From: CAWDVK01 sp963805715 | GTDB lineage: Bacteria > Actinomycetota > Actinomycetes > Streptosporangiales > Streptosporangiaceae | Length of the DNA stretch: 64,000 bases | Direction of reading: 5' to 3' | Assembly (NCBI GenBank): GCA_963805715.1 | Contig: CAWDVK010000020.1 | Location: 973,459 to 1,037,458, forward strand | Part shown: piece after piece, positions 63,831-64,000 of the stretch | Layout of the letters: each line of letters begins with the position of its first letter | How positions within the stretch are numbered: position 1 is the first letter of the stretch | Program-made: the position numbers and the translations under genes | Notes under the pieces: generated by a model | Seen by the model: the letters and a program-made list of their open reading frames with translations, nothing else | What the model was told of the DNA's origin: nothing | The model's database searches: none

Positions 63831-64000
63831 AGGTGGCCGTCGATCGCGGCTTCGTGCCAGTGAGCTGGTCCGCGGTGAGGCCACCGGGGCCGCAGTCGAC
63901 GGCGGGCTTGACGGACGGCTCGGCGTACAGCCAGTAGCTGCCTGGGCCCGGCTTGCCGGCGACGCCGAGCGCGTCCGGGAGGGAACAGGGACCGCGGGTC
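63831..64000 (-). other. Possible partial coding region running off the right edge
   Basis: A minus-strand frame from the right edge reads LPDALGVAGKPGPGSYWLYA, EPSVKPAVDCGPGGLTADQL, with GC-rich third positions, then decays into a serine-rich shadow. It could be the end of a gene starting beyond 64000. Family unknown. Confidence 0.25.

Noticed and set aside
1..64000. CRISPR array, tRNA or rRNA genes
   Set aside because: No regularly spaced short repeats, no TPsiC-arm pattern with acceptor pairing and no rRNA-like stretches were seen on reading.

Overview
The window is high-GC, GC3-rich DNA typical of a filamentous or soil actinobacterium. It carries a WhiB-type Fe-S regulator, DUF5302, DUF1707, DUF6308 and DUF998 proteins, GntR/YtrA-type regulators, and starts that are often GTG behind strong GGAGG sites. 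No rRNA, tRNA or CRISPR array was seen, so the genus cannot be named. Coding density is uneven, with many fragments, disrupted genes and gene-free stretches of 0.3-1.1 kb. This fits an accessory, rearranged part of a large chromosome.

0-12 kb: a small overlooked gene, an AcuC-like deacetylase, DUF3303 and DUF3291 proteins, a 3-hydroxyisobutyrate-dehydrogenase-like enzyme, an MFS exporter, DUF5302 and a large secreted protein, plus a remnant of a paralogue of that secreted protein near position 880. 12-26 kb: a GlsB-like membrane protein and WhiB; a decayed sugar locus (StrS-type aminotransferase fused by deletion to a GntR regulator, and a GH4 glycosidase fragment); a coiled-coil protein with a 336-bp tandem duplication; an IS5-type remnant; an SPFH protein; a cellulose-synthase-like glycosyltransferase; a DUF6308 protein; and an unusual membrane/WD40 protein next to an unrecognised cysteine-rich protein. 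26-30 kb: a GntR(YtrA)-ABC ATPase-permease operon with its own palindromic operator, then a lipoprotein hydrolase and a disrupted dienelactone hydrolase.

30-48 kb: scattered single genes (flavin-binding split barrel, secreted beta-helix, DUF1707, S33 hydrolase, SnoaL-like), two adjacent secreted seven-repeat propeller genes (one with an in-frame amber codon), a tyrosine integrase followed by a HigBA-type toxin-antitoxin pair, a drug-efflux-type ABC pair and a DUF998 protein. 48-62 kb: a redox/catabolic region with a MOSC-ferredoxin reductase-ferredoxin fusion, an F420-reductase-like protein, glyoxalase-fold (VOC) proteins, redoxin, nitronate monooxygenase, a tandem muconolactone-isomerase-domain protein, SDRs, an HSL-type esterase and a flavin disulfide-reductase homologue. 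Directly repeated copies of a ~580-bp VOC segment bracket about 9 kb of it. The minus-strand run from about 61.0 down to 56.7 kb (SnoaL-like, VOC, flavin oxidoreductase, SDR, esterase) looks like one operon. 62-64 kb: a GntR regulator and a gene-poor edge.

A theme across the window is single-base frameshifts, mostly at short homopolymers, in otherwise well-conserved genes. At least ten were found. They may be uncorrected sequencing errors as easily as real decay, so the genes concerned are annotated with their reconstructed reading and the break position.
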